The notes under the pieces were generated by a model. It was not told the DNA's origin. It saw only the letters and a program-made list of their open reading frames with translations, and did no database searches. This document shows positions 27,058 to 35,355 of a stretch of DNA of 64,000 bases, piece by piece. The DNA comes from Flavilitoribacter sp020436695. Its GTDB lineage: Bacteria; Bacteroidota; Bacteroidia; Chitinophagales; Saprospiraceae. How positions within the stretch are numbered: position 1 is the first letter of the stretch; every line of letters starts with the position of its first letter. The stretch covers positions 103,177 to 167,176 of the forward strand of contig JAWKLQ010000020.1 in NCBI GenBank assembly GCA_041392665.1, given 5' to 3'. A program made the position numbers and the translations under genes.

Positions 27058-27149
27058 TAGTGACAATTCATCAAGGCATGACCCGGCAGCTGTTCTTTTT
27101 GATGCTTATTTTGTGCCGGTAAAATATCAATGCATAAATAGACTGATAC

Positions 27150-28265
27150 ATGCCAATCTTTGCCAAGAGTGCGATTGCAACCGGTAACGGCCATTTTGTG
27201 CTGGATGAGATCGCTATTTCCGATCCCGGCCCGGATGAAGTGATCGTAAAAATGAAAGCGGCCGGCCTTTGTCATACCGACTACGATTCCCTTTCCTGGG
27301 GCAAGCCCATCGTTATGGGGCACGAAGGAGCCGGCGTAGTCATGAGGACCGGCGTTTCTGTGGATGACCTGTTGGAAGGAGATGCCGTGATCCTCAACTG
27401 GGCTACACCCTGCATGACCTGCTTCCAGTGCCAGGAAGGCAATCAGCACTTATGTGAGCGTAACTCACCGGTGGTGGCCGGAGGAAATGGCTATACGCCC
27501 GGACACGCTCACCTGGAAGGCTCCCAATGGAAAGACCGGCCCATCGAGCGATCCTTTAATCTGGGCACGCTCAGTGAGTATGCATTGGTGAAGCAATCGG
27601 CACTGGTCCGGATAGAACAGGGTGAAGTTAACTTTTCCGCAGCGAGTATCGTAAGTTGTGGCGTAATGACCGGCTACGGTTCGGTGGTAAGTGCTGCCAA
27701 AGTACCGGCCGGTAGTTCCGTCGTTGTTCTAGGCTGTGGCGGGGTCGGTTTGAATGTCATACAGGCAGCAGATTTATCCGGAGCGGCCATGATCATTGCC
27801 ATTGATGTCAAAGAATCCAAGTTGCAACTGGCCCGTCAATTTGGTGCTACAGACGTGATCCTCGCCGATCAGGCGGATGAGGGTTTACTGCGGGCTGCCG
27901 AACAGGTAAAAGCCATGTGCGGAAACCGCGGTGCCGACTATGCCTTTGAATGCACCGCCATTCCGGCACTGGGAGCAGCTCCGCTGGCCATGGTGCGCAA
28001 TGCAGGTACCGCCGTACAGGTCAGCGGTATCGAGCAGGATATCACGATCGATATGCGTCTGTTTGAATGGGATAAGATCTACATCAACCCACTTTACGGG
28101 AAATGCCGTCCGCAGATCGATTTTCCAAAACTCATGCAACTTTACCGCCAAGGTAAACTAAAACTGGATGAAATGATCACCCGCGAATACGCCCTGGATG
28201 AACTGCAGCAGGCCTTTGATGATATGCTGGCGGGTAGGAATGCTAAGGGTGTGGTGGTATTTTAG
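27150..28265 (+). CDS. Zinc-dependent alcohol dehydrogenase (MDR family)
   Basis: This is a 371-residue cytoplasmic medium-chain dehydrogenase. The catalytic zinc ligands are in GLCHTDYDS and the GHEGAG motif. The structural zinc site has four cysteines in the segment CMTCFQCQEGNQHLC, and the NAD(P)-binding GCGGVGLN lies in the Rossmann domain. Length and motifs fit the class III/benzyl alcohol dehydrogenase-like branch. The chain ends in a normal substrate domain. The esterase gene follows after 22 bp, so an operon acting on esters or formaldehyde-type adducts is plausible, though the substrate is not determinable. Confidence 0.9.
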   Translation: MPIFAKSAIATGNGHFVLDEIAISDPGPDEVIVKMKAAGLCHTDYDSLSWGKPIVMGHEGAGVVMRTGVSVDDLLEGDAVILNWATPCMTCFQCQEGNQHLCERNSPVVAGGNGYTPGHAHLEGSQWKDRPIERSFNLGTLSEYALVKQSALVRIEQGEVNFSAASIVSCGVMTGYGSVVSAAKVPAGSSVVVLGCGGVGLNVIQAADLSGAAMIIAIDVKESKLQLARQFGATDVILADQADEGLLRAAEQVKAMCGNRGADYAFECTAIPALGAAPLAMVRNAGTAVQVSGIEQDITIDMRLFEWDKIYINPLYGKCRPQIDFPKLMQLYRQGKLKLDEMITREYALDELQQAFDDMLAGRNAKGVVVF

Positions 28266-28287
28266 AATACGGGCAACAGCATAATAA

Positions 28288-29106
28288 ATGGAAACCAACA
28301 GTCAATTCAGAACGATAGAGCTCTCCGACCCGGCCTTTGAACAGGAAGGACTGCGGTTCCTGACCGTGAAGACGCCGAACCTGCTGGGAAGGGGAGATAT
28401 CTGCCTGTTTGTCCCCGAAGTAGAAGATGGAATAAGTGATCTTCCCATTTATATTTTGCTGCACGGCGTTTACGGTTCCGCCTGGGTTTGGGCCTGGATG
28501 GGAGGAGCCCATCGCGCTGCGGACCGACTCATCAAGAAAAGAGAGATCCGTCCGGCCATTGTGGCTATGCCGTCTGACGGTCTGTGGGGAGACGGCTCCG
28601 CGTATTTTGCTCATCACGGCAAACATTTTGACCGTTGGATCGTGGAAGATGTGCCGCAGGTGATCAGGGAGACCATTCCCTCTGCAAAAGAGAGTATTTC
28701 CCTATGCATCGGTGGGCTATCGATGGGAGGATATGGGGCCTTATCATTAGGCGCTCGTTTCCCGGGCAAGTTTGTTGCGATTTCCGGTCACAGTTCGATC
28801 ACCAGACTGGAGCAGATGGCTGATTTTGCGGAAGAACCATTGGCCGAATACACTACCTACAGTGAATGGCCGGACCTTATCGATCCGATAAAAGCCAACC
28901 GCTCCCGGCTGCCGGCCATCCGTTTTGACTGCGGTAGCTCAGACCCCTTGATCGAAGCCAATCGATTGCTGCATCAACAACTCAAGCAGGCTGATATTCC
29001 TCATATCTATCAGGAATTTTCCGGGGGGCACGAATGGCCGTATTGGCAGCAGCATGTGGAAAAGACTTTCCGTTTTTTTGACCAGACCGTTTTTGAACAA
29101 CAGTAA
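28288..29106 (+). CDS. Esterase D/putative esterase-family alpha/beta hydrolase
   Basis: This is a 272-residue cytoplasmic hydrolase of the PF00756 type. The nucleophile elbow is GGLSMGGYGA (Ser in GLSMG). Other landmarks are YILLHGVYGS, the oxyanion region, CGSSDPLIEANR (acidic residue) and SGGHEWPYW (catalytic His). It follows the alcohol dehydrogenase by 22 bp, a pairing reminiscent of S-formylglutathione hydrolase with class III dehydrogenase, but the sequence is not clearly FGH. The stop is 8 bp from that of the convergent TauE gene. Confidence 0.85.
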   Translation: METNSQFRTIELSDPAFEQEGLRFLTVKTPNLLGRGDICLFVPEVEDGISDLPIYILLHGVYGSAWVWAWMGGAHRAADRLIKKREIRPAIVAMPSDGLWGDGSAYFAHHGKHFDRWIVEDVPQVIRETIPSAKESISLCIGGLSMGGYGALSLGARFPGKFVAISGHSSITRLEQMADFAEEPLAEYTTYSEWPDLIDPIKANRSRLPAIRFDCGSSDPLIEANRLLHQQLKQADIPHIYQEFSGGHEWPYWQQHVEKTFRFFDQTVFEQQ

Positions 29107-29114
29107 TTGCACAG

Positions 29115-30002
29115 TCAGGTTTTTACATTTTGAGCAATCTCATACGTCTCCCTGCCTAAGGCCGATCGGAACATCACCACTGCCGTGTACACAATCACCA
29201 CAATCACCACCCACCGCAGCGTAGCCAGGGGAAGGGATTTTACCACAAAAGCCGCGATCAGGACAGCTACAGCACCTGGAATGGCCATGGATACGGCCGC
29301 CTTTCGGTTATATGCGCCTTCCTTAATAAATTTGGCGGAGGCAGGCGGCATCAGGAAGGCACATGAACCCATCATAATGGGAAATGCGACCAATGGAGAC
29401 ATGCCCAAAGCATAAACCAGTGCCATACAGGGAGCGTACAGGCCAATTCCGACAGTCATAAGTGCTCCGAGCAGGAAATTTGCCCCAATGGCCAGCATTA
29501 ACTTCCAGCCGCCTAGACCTATGGCTTCTCCTCCGCCCTGTATCCAGTGCATCTGGCCGGCCAGCATGAAAAAAGCAGTAATCAGTAAAGCAAAACCCAT
29601 AGTGAACCGGATCTTGTTTACGGACAGTTTAGCCACCACACCGGCACCAAGCACTGCACCGGCTGCAGCCGAGATCAACATCGTCAGTAAAGTAACCGGC
29701 TCCACTTCAACGATCCGGATAAAGATCAGCGCCTGGATCAATACCGGAATAGTATTGGCCACATTCAGGGTGCCCGGCAGTACGCGATCTTCTGTTTGCC
29801 GCGTAAATTTCAGCAAAGCAGTTTGCGGCGCAAAAGCCCCAATGCCGAGTACGTCAAAAAAATTGACGACAAACCCTATGGCGGCAGTCTTTGCCATACT
29901 TATCTTTTCCAGGACCTGTTGATGTTTAATAAAGTCACTGGCCAGGATATAAATGAATAGAATGGAAAGCACGATGAGTGTAATCCAAATGGCAACGATC
30001 AT
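29115..30002 (-). CDS. TauE/SafE family sulfite-exporter-like permease
   Basis: This is a 295-residue integral membrane protein with about eight hydrophobic helices. The family signature is an N-terminal FVVNFFDVLGIGAF segment and a second repeat with GALMTVGIGLYAPCMAL. Members export sulfite or organosulfonate anions. The gene begins 15 bp after the L-serine dehydratase stop, so the two are co-transcribed; an amino-acid or sulfur-related anion is a reasonable guess but not provable here. Confidence 0.85.
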   Translation of the reverse strand: MIVAIWITLIVLSILFIYILASDFIKHQQVLEKISMAKTAAIGFVVNFFDVLGIGAFAPQTALLKFTRQTEDRVLPGTLNVANTIPVLIQALIFIRIVEVEPVTLLTMLISAAAGAVLGAGVVAKLSVNKIRFTMGFALLITAFFMLAGQMHWIQGGGEAIGLGGWKLMLAIGANFLLGALMTVGIGLYAPCMALVYALGMSPLVAFPIMMGSCAFLMPPASAKFIKEGAYNRKAAVSMAIPGAVAVLIAAFVVKSLPLATLRWVVIVVIVYTAVVMFRSALGRETYEIAQNVKT

Positions 30003-30017
30003 GTAAGAATGGTTTTA

Positions 30018-31598
30018 TCAACAGCTTTTGAAAAACTGCTGTTGTTCCAGTTTTGCTTCCAGCTCCTTTGCCGTTTTGGTGATGGATAAACCTCCCAAAT
30101 TGGTGCAACGCAGTGTATTCGGGATACTGATCCCAACCTGGTACATGGCATCGATCACTTCGTCCAACGGGATCAGATGATCGTAATTGGCCAGGGCCAT
30201 ATTGGCACAGGATAACGCGTTGGATGCTGCCATCACATTCTTTCCCAAACAGGGGGCTTCCACCCGATTGGCGATGGGATCGCACACCATGCCCAGCGAG
30301 TTTTGCAGGGCCACGGATGCGGCGGCAATAGACTGCTGCAAAGTGCCTTTAGCTAATACAACGATGGCCGCTGCCGCCATGGAAGAGCCGGCTCCGCACT
30401 CCGCCTGACAGCCCCCCACTTCTGCGGCAAAAGTAGAATGTGCGGCAATAAATACACCAATCATGCCGGCGGCCAGCATGGCTTTTACGGCATCATCTTC
30501 CGGCAGGCTCATTGAATTTGCCGTACCCAATACGGCTCCCGGCAAGGCCCCGCAGGAACCGGCAGTCGGAGCGGCAACGATCACCCCCATGGAACTCTTT
30601 ACCTCCATCATAGCGGATACGTACATCACGATCTGGTTCAGCACATTTCCATCCACCAATTGACCGGCCTCGTGCATTCTTTTGAAATTCGGTGACTGAC
30701 TGCCCAGTATCCGGTCGGCATATTGGGTGCCTCGTAGCCCCTGATCGATGGAAGACTGCATGATCCTGACAATCTTTCGCATATTCTCAAAGACCTCCTC
30801 GTCGGAGATATTGCCCCGGATGCTTTCGTATCTGATGGCCAGTTCCCACAATTTCAGGTTTTTGTCGGCATTATAGTCCAGCATCTCTTCGCAGGTAATG
30901 AAGGGGATCTGTAGATCCTTTCTGGACAATACCGGCAATACCGGAGACAATTGTTTAATGGATCGGACACCCTCCAGTGACTGTATCTCCTCCAGGTGGG
31001 CTTTACTCAATGGTTGTTGGGATTTGATCTCAACAATGTGGGTAGTGGCTCCTTCCAGCGTGAGCACCTGATCGTATATCACAGATCCTCTGATATATTT
31101 TTCTACCTCGGTCGTGGATTGACAGTAGATCAGGGTTTCACAAAAGTCTCCCTGCATGGAAACGGCTATCCCGTCCAGTGCGATCACTTCGATCATGCCA
31201 CCTCCCGTGGATATTGCAGTAAGCACCCTGGTCTCTTCGCTATTGGTCAGACTGATCCGGTAAGTATTGGGGTGATCGGCCTGAATGTCAACAATATCGA
31301 TGCGTACTTTTATTCCGGCGGTATGGATGGCATCTTCGGCGTCGGGAAGACGTTCGTCGAAGGCCTCCCAGCCCAGAAATCCGCCGAAAAGCCCCATATC
31401 CGAACCCTGCCCTTTATGGGTAGTGGCCAGTGAACCGTTCGGATCAAATTCAATGAGGATCTCGGATATGTTGCCACCCATTAAATCGCGGCAAAGTCGG
31501 CCGATCCTTAATGAAGCCGCGCAATGAGAACTGGATGGCCCACGCATTACCGGACCGATTACGTCATTGAAGATGCTTGGGTAGGATGTTTGGTTCAT
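30018..31598 (-). CDS. sdaA: L-serine ammonia-lyase (single-chain, iron-sulfur)
   Basis: This enzyme deaminates L-serine to pyruvate and ammonia in the cytoplasm. I use the ATG at 31598 (about 526 residues); the upstream frame to 31658 adds an implausible leader. The N-terminal beta domain starts SIFNDVIGPVMRGPSSSHC. An ACT-like middle region and the catalytic alpha domain follow, with cysteines that would bind the [4Fe-4S] cluster (GSCGALPG, CQAECGAGSSMAAA, CDPIANRVEAPCLGKN). Length and order fit the one-chain form. It is co-transcribed with the TauE/SafE permease. Confidence 0.93.
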   Translation of the reverse strand: MNQTSYPSIFNDVIGPVMRGPSSSHCAASLRIGRLCRDLMGGNISEILIEFDPNGSLATTHKGQGSDMGLFGGFLGWEAFDERLPDAEDAIHTAGIKVRIDIVDIQADHPNTYRISLTNSEETRVLTAISTGGGMIEVIALDGIAVSMQGDFCETLIYCQSTTEVEKYIRGSVIYDQVLTLEGATTHIVEIKSQQPLSKAHLEEIQSLEGVRSIKQLSPVLPVLSRKDLQIPFITCEEMLDYNADKNLKLWELAIRYESIRGNISDEEVFENMRKIVRIMQSSIDQGLRGTQYADRILGSQSPNFKRMHEAGQLVDGNVLNQIVMYVSAMMEVKSSMGVIVAAPTAGSCGALPGAVLGTANSMSLPEDDAVKAMLAAGMIGVFIAAHSTFAAEVGGCQAECGAGSSMAAAAIVVLAKGTLQQSIAAASVALQNSLGMVCDPIANRVEAPCLGKNVMAASNALSCANMALANYDHLIPLDEVIDAMYQVGISIPNTLRCTNLGGLSITKTAKELEAKLEQQQFFKSC

Positions 31599-31959
31599 AA
31601 ATAGGTAATTGTTGGGTGTATCGGAATATAGTCGGCTAAAGGTACTCCAGGATAGCAATAGATATTATGCCGGGAGCTAAAACCTTGTTTAATTAACTCA
31701 AGTTGTCAGTGATCAGTGGTTAGTTGTGTTTGGCTAAGCTAAAATTGAGCCAATTAACGCGAAATGGATGGGATCGAAGCCCTCATTTTACTAAAATCCG
31801 GGCCGATGCCATTGATGTAAAGCATTTACATGACTAACTGACAACTGACAACTGGGTAACTGACAACTTGGATTAATTGGGTTCTTTCCCAAAGTTATCA
31901 AATTCTTCCCAGATGAATTATTTTCGATCCTGTACCTGACCATCGGTCACAAGTATAAA
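31599..31959. other. Intergenic region with inverted repeat
   Basis: This 361-bp gap has no gene I can support. It contains a 12-bp perfect inverted repeat, caagttgtcagt (31699-31710) and actgacaacttg (31859-31870). The right side also has short direct repeats of aactgacaact (from 31836), a pattern like other interspersed GTCAGTTGTC-type repeats. No promoter with both elements was found. Confidence 0.6.
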
Positions 31960-33621
31960 CTATTCCGTTTTTCCAAATTCTTGCACATCCATCAGCACCC
32001 ACGTGTCTGGGTCCAGGACGATCCTGCTGGGTTCAGTTTCCACTTCGATGCTGAAAACGTTCGATCTTTCTTTCAATTGAATGACCTCTATTTGGGGGCT
32101 TTCCTGCCCTTCGAAATACAGGCCGACCTGGATCGGCATTTCAAAAAGACTGCCATCCTGTTGTACCTGATCGAGCGAGAGCGTGACCTGCTTTTGGGGG
32201 GCATCGTATTTCCAGCTGCCTGCACATTGTAAGGCCCCACCTTTATACAACCACTGCTCAAAAAAGACTGACAGATCCTGCCCCGAAGCTTCTTCCATCT
32301 CCCGGCGAAAATCGGCCGTTGTGGCACTGTCGTTCATATGTTTTCGGTAATAGGATTGGATACCGCGCCAGAAGTTGTCCGTGCCTACCACACCGCGCAA
32401 CATGTGCAGGGTCCAGCTTCCCTTTTGGTAAGTCTGGGCAGTAGTTACCTTCGACATATCCTGCAAATTATCGTGGACAATGCGGTATCCCGGATCTTTT
32501 GCGTAGAAATTATCGACCGTTTTTTTACTGGATCGCAAACCTTCCAGAAAAGCATCGCGTCCGTACTCATGCTCGATGAAAAGCAGGGTGAAATAAGTGG
32601 CAAATCCTTCACTCAGCCACACATCATCCCAGTCGTATTCCGTGACGGAATTGCCGAACCATTGATGGGCGATCTCGTGAATGACTACATTGCGCCAGCG
32701 TTCACTCCGCTGTCCGGTCACCGAACGGCTGCCGTACAGGATAGCAGATGCCGCTTCCATCCCACCGCCCACGCTGTTGCTCTGAATATTGGCGAGTTTT
32801 TCGTACACAAAAGGCCCGACATAGTCACTGTAGAATTCTAGTACTTTTTTGGTTGGTTCCGCAAAGTCGTAGAATCCGGCATCCCGGTCCTGGTAGTATA
32901 CCCAGGTTTGAATGGCTTTGCCCTGAAATTCATCGACTTGCTGTACGGCGAATTTCGCAACGCCCAATACGTATAGCCAGGGAGCGATGGGCACCGACTG
33001 TTTCCAGTGGGTCCGCCTTTTTCCCGTTCCGAGATCCGTTTCTTCGATCAGTAAGCCGTTGGAAACGACCTGGTAATGCGCGGGAGCGGTAACGACAAAT
33101 TCGCAGGTAGCCTTATCGTAAGGATGATCGATGACAGGCAGCCAGTTTCTTCCCTTGTTCGGCCAGTTGTCGCTAAAGAAAGTGCGGTCGCCGTATTTAT
33201 TTTCGCCGATGAGGAGGCCGGTGGCCGGGATGCCCCGATAAGTGATGCTGAACCGGATGCGTTGATTCTCTTCCGATGGTGTGGGTAAAGTGATCTGTAA
33301 TACATCATTTTCATGGTGGAAAACAACGGGTTTCCCATTTGATTTCACGGTATTTACGCTCATTCCTTTACCTTTCAAAGCATCTGATCTGTTGATCAGG
33401 TCGAGCCGGAGCGTTGTAATGCCATCCGTTAGAAAGCGTACGTCCACCGTTGCCTGTCCGATGATCTCGTCGGAATCATCCGACAATTCAAATTCAAACC
33501 GGTAATTGATCGCATCGATATTCGGATTCTTCGGATATGGGTCCGTATAGCTAAATCCCTGTTGATCACTAATGGTGATGAGTCCGAAACAAATTAAGAT
33601 CTGTAGCTTCCAGATGTTCAT
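31960..33621 (-). CDS. Secreted M1 family metallo-aminopeptidase
   Basis: This is a 553-residue exported zinc aminopeptidase with a Sec signal ending near TISDQQ. It removes N-terminal residues from peptides. The zinc motif HEIAHQWFGNSVTEYDWDDVWLSE (HExxH-18-E) is complete and the catalytic Tyr sits in YQKGSW. The substrate-recognition motif is GGMEAAS rather than the usual GAMEN. At 553 residues it lacks most of the long C-terminal helical domain, a size frequent in Bacteroidota. The start codon directly abuts the TAA of the M24B gene, so both form one operon. Confidence 0.92.
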   Translation of the reverse strand: MNIWKLQILICFGLITISDQQGFSYTDPYPKNPNIDAINYRFEFELSDDSDEIIGQATVDVRFLTDGITTLRLDLINRSDALKGKGMSVNTVKSNGKPVVFHHENDVLQITLPTPSEENQRIRFSITYRGIPATGLLIGENKYGDRTFFSDNWPNKGRNWLPVIDHPYDKATCEFVVTAPAHYQVVSNGLLIEETDLGTGKRRTHWKQSVPIAPWLYVLGVAKFAVQQVDEFQGKAIQTWVYYQDRDAGFYDFAEPTKKVLEFYSDYVGPFVYEKLANIQSNSVGGGMEAASAILYGSRSVTGQRSERWRNVVIHEIAHQWFGNSVTEYDWDDVWLSEGFATYFTLLFIEHEYGRDAFLEGLRSSKKTVDNFYAKDPGYRIVHDNLQDMSKVTTAQTYQKGSWTLHMLRGVVGTDNFWRGIQSYYRKHMNDSATTADFRREMEEASGQDLSVFFEQWLYKGGALQCAGSWKYDAPQKQVTLSLDQVQQDGSLFEMPIQVGLYFEGQESPQIEVIQLKERSNVFSIEVETEPSRIVLDPDTWVLMDVQEFGKTE

Positions 33622-35079
33622 TTACTTAGATTTAAGTGGGAGAGGGGTGGCCGGTCGGAACTCAGTCAGTCCTTTTTCCTGTACCATACGTTCGATGTCT
33701 TCCAGACGGGAAGGCACAAAAGCACTCAGATTCTCCACGCCATCCTCAGTGACCACCGCAATATCTTCTATTCGTAAATACAAACGTTCTTCCGGTATCC
33801 AGATCATCGGATCGATAGCGAATACCATACCCGGCTGCAAGGGGACGTTGTGGATGCGACCGGCATCGTGTACGGCCATTCCTACCGGATGCTGAAAATG
33901 ACCCCTGAATTTGATGCCTGCCTCCACGGCTCGCTGGTGGGCCGGATTGTCAAAGACATGGTCGGCGAGATAGGCTTCCATATCGCGGGCCGCCGAGGCC
34001 AATACTTCATTGGAGGTCACTCCGGGTTTAATATATCGGAACAGGGCATCGCGGTAAGCCAGGATGTACGCACATAATTTGCGCTGTTCTTCGGTATACG
34101 TTCCGTTCACCGGCCACATACGTGTCACATCACTCGTGTAATAGTGATAATCCGGAGCATAATCCATCAGCACGAGATCACCATCCTGCAAGGGATCTGA
34201 CTTACGGAAATAATGCCCCATGAAAGCATTTGTGCCACCGCCGATGATGGAAGCATAGCCGTCACCGCGGGCGCCATGCAGGTGAAAAATGTATTTAGCG
34301 GCTGCATCCAGCTGATATTCATAAACGCCTGGCTTTGTGGAGCGCATTGCCTCAATCAGTCCCAACCCGGCAATCTGTGTAGCTTTGCGGATAAGCGCTA
34401 TTTCTTTCTCGCTTTTGATCACGCGCATGGAATCCAGCGTAGGGGAGAGGTCACGGATCTCCAGTTGTGGAAAACGTTGCTGTAACAACTGCTGTAGCTG
34501 CGCTTCCCGTGATGCCCGGCCATCCCAGGGATCAGCCGCCGCCCGGGCCTGAGCGTGGAGTAATTCGTCTCGGCTGTCATTTCCGGTTTCCGCGGGGCTC
34601 AATGGTGTATAAATTACCTGGGCGGGTGGCCGGATCAGCCCGGTGCCTACCAGATCATTTGACAGGAACTCGATGCCTTTGACCTGATCTACGCCCGTTA
34701 GTTGCTGCACGAGTTCTCCATCTTCGGCCGATAATATCTTGCCCTGAGAGCGTTCTCTGCCTACATCCCGATGCGGCAGGTATAAGGTGGTAGTTTTGTT
34801 CCTTCCGTTCAGCAGTAAGTAGGCATGATCTGTTTCCAGGCCACACAGATAGTAAAAAGTATTGGTCTGACGGAAAACACTAAAGCCCGGTAGCCCTCCT
34901 GCCCCCTGAATGAGCGCTACGGCGTCGTTGCCGATCGAAGCGTATATTCTTGCTCTACGTTCGGCGAAATCATCCAGCGTAAAATCAGTTTGATAATGAT
35001 AGCCTGCCTGGGCAAAAGCCGCCGATGCAGTGGCTAGAAGGAGCAGTAGCCATAGTGGGTTTAATCGTATTCTTTTCAT
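33622..35079 (-). CDS. Secreted Xaa-Pro aminopeptidase-like M24B protein
   Basis: This is a 485-residue exported dipeptidase/aminopeptidase-P-like enzyme with a Sec signal (LLLLLATASAAFAQ). It has an N-terminal creatinase-type domain and a C-terminal pita-bread domain. The metal ligands are visible: two Asp in LMDYAPDYHYYTSDVTRM, His in GHFQHPVGMAVHDAG, and Glu in RIEDIAVV. The other Glu of the family, normally in a TIEPG-type motif, is replaced by Asp (D423 in FAIDPMIW). The M1 gene immediately follows. The pair would degrade proline-containing peptides in the periplasm. Confidence 0.9.
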   Translation of the reverse strand: MKRIRLNPLWLLLLLATASAAFAQAGYHYQTDFTLDDFAERRARIYASIGNDAVALIQGAGGLPGFSVFRQTNTFYYLCGLETDHAYLLLNGRNKTTTLYLPHRDVGRERSQGKILSAEDGELVQQLTGVDQVKGIEFLSNDLVGTGLIRPPAQVIYTPLSPAETGNDSRDELLHAQARAAADPWDGRASREAQLQQLLQQRFPQLEIRDLSPTLDSMRVIKSEKEIALIRKATQIAGLGLIEAMRSTKPGVYEYQLDAAAKYIFHLHGARGDGYASIIGGGTNAFMGHYFRKSDPLQDGDLVLMDYAPDYHYYTSDVTRMWPVNGTYTEEQRKLCAYILAYRDALFRYIKPGVTSNEVLASAARDMEAYLADHVFDNPAHQRAVEAGIKFRGHFQHPVGMAVHDAGRIHNVPLQPGMVFAIDPMIWIPEERLYLRIEDIAVVTEDGVENLSAFVPSRLEDIERMVQEKGLTEFRPATPLPLKSK

Positions 35080-35355
35080 ACCTCCAGTGTAAAGTTTGTG
35101 GAAGGAAAAATCAGGCCGTGGGATAATTGGATTGGGGAAGATACAATAATTAAAAGTACTGGGAAAATGGGAATAGAGTCGTATAATCCTGGAGGCTTAA
35201 TAGTGTAAACAAGTGATTCAGATTTGTGTTTGGTATGGATGAAATGAAAAGGTACAACGCCAGGTTGACCCGCTTTCTCAAATATTTTCAGGATATTGCT
35301 TCTAAAAATAAACTGCCTTAAGGGGCCTTCTATACCACATAAGCTCACTACTAGT

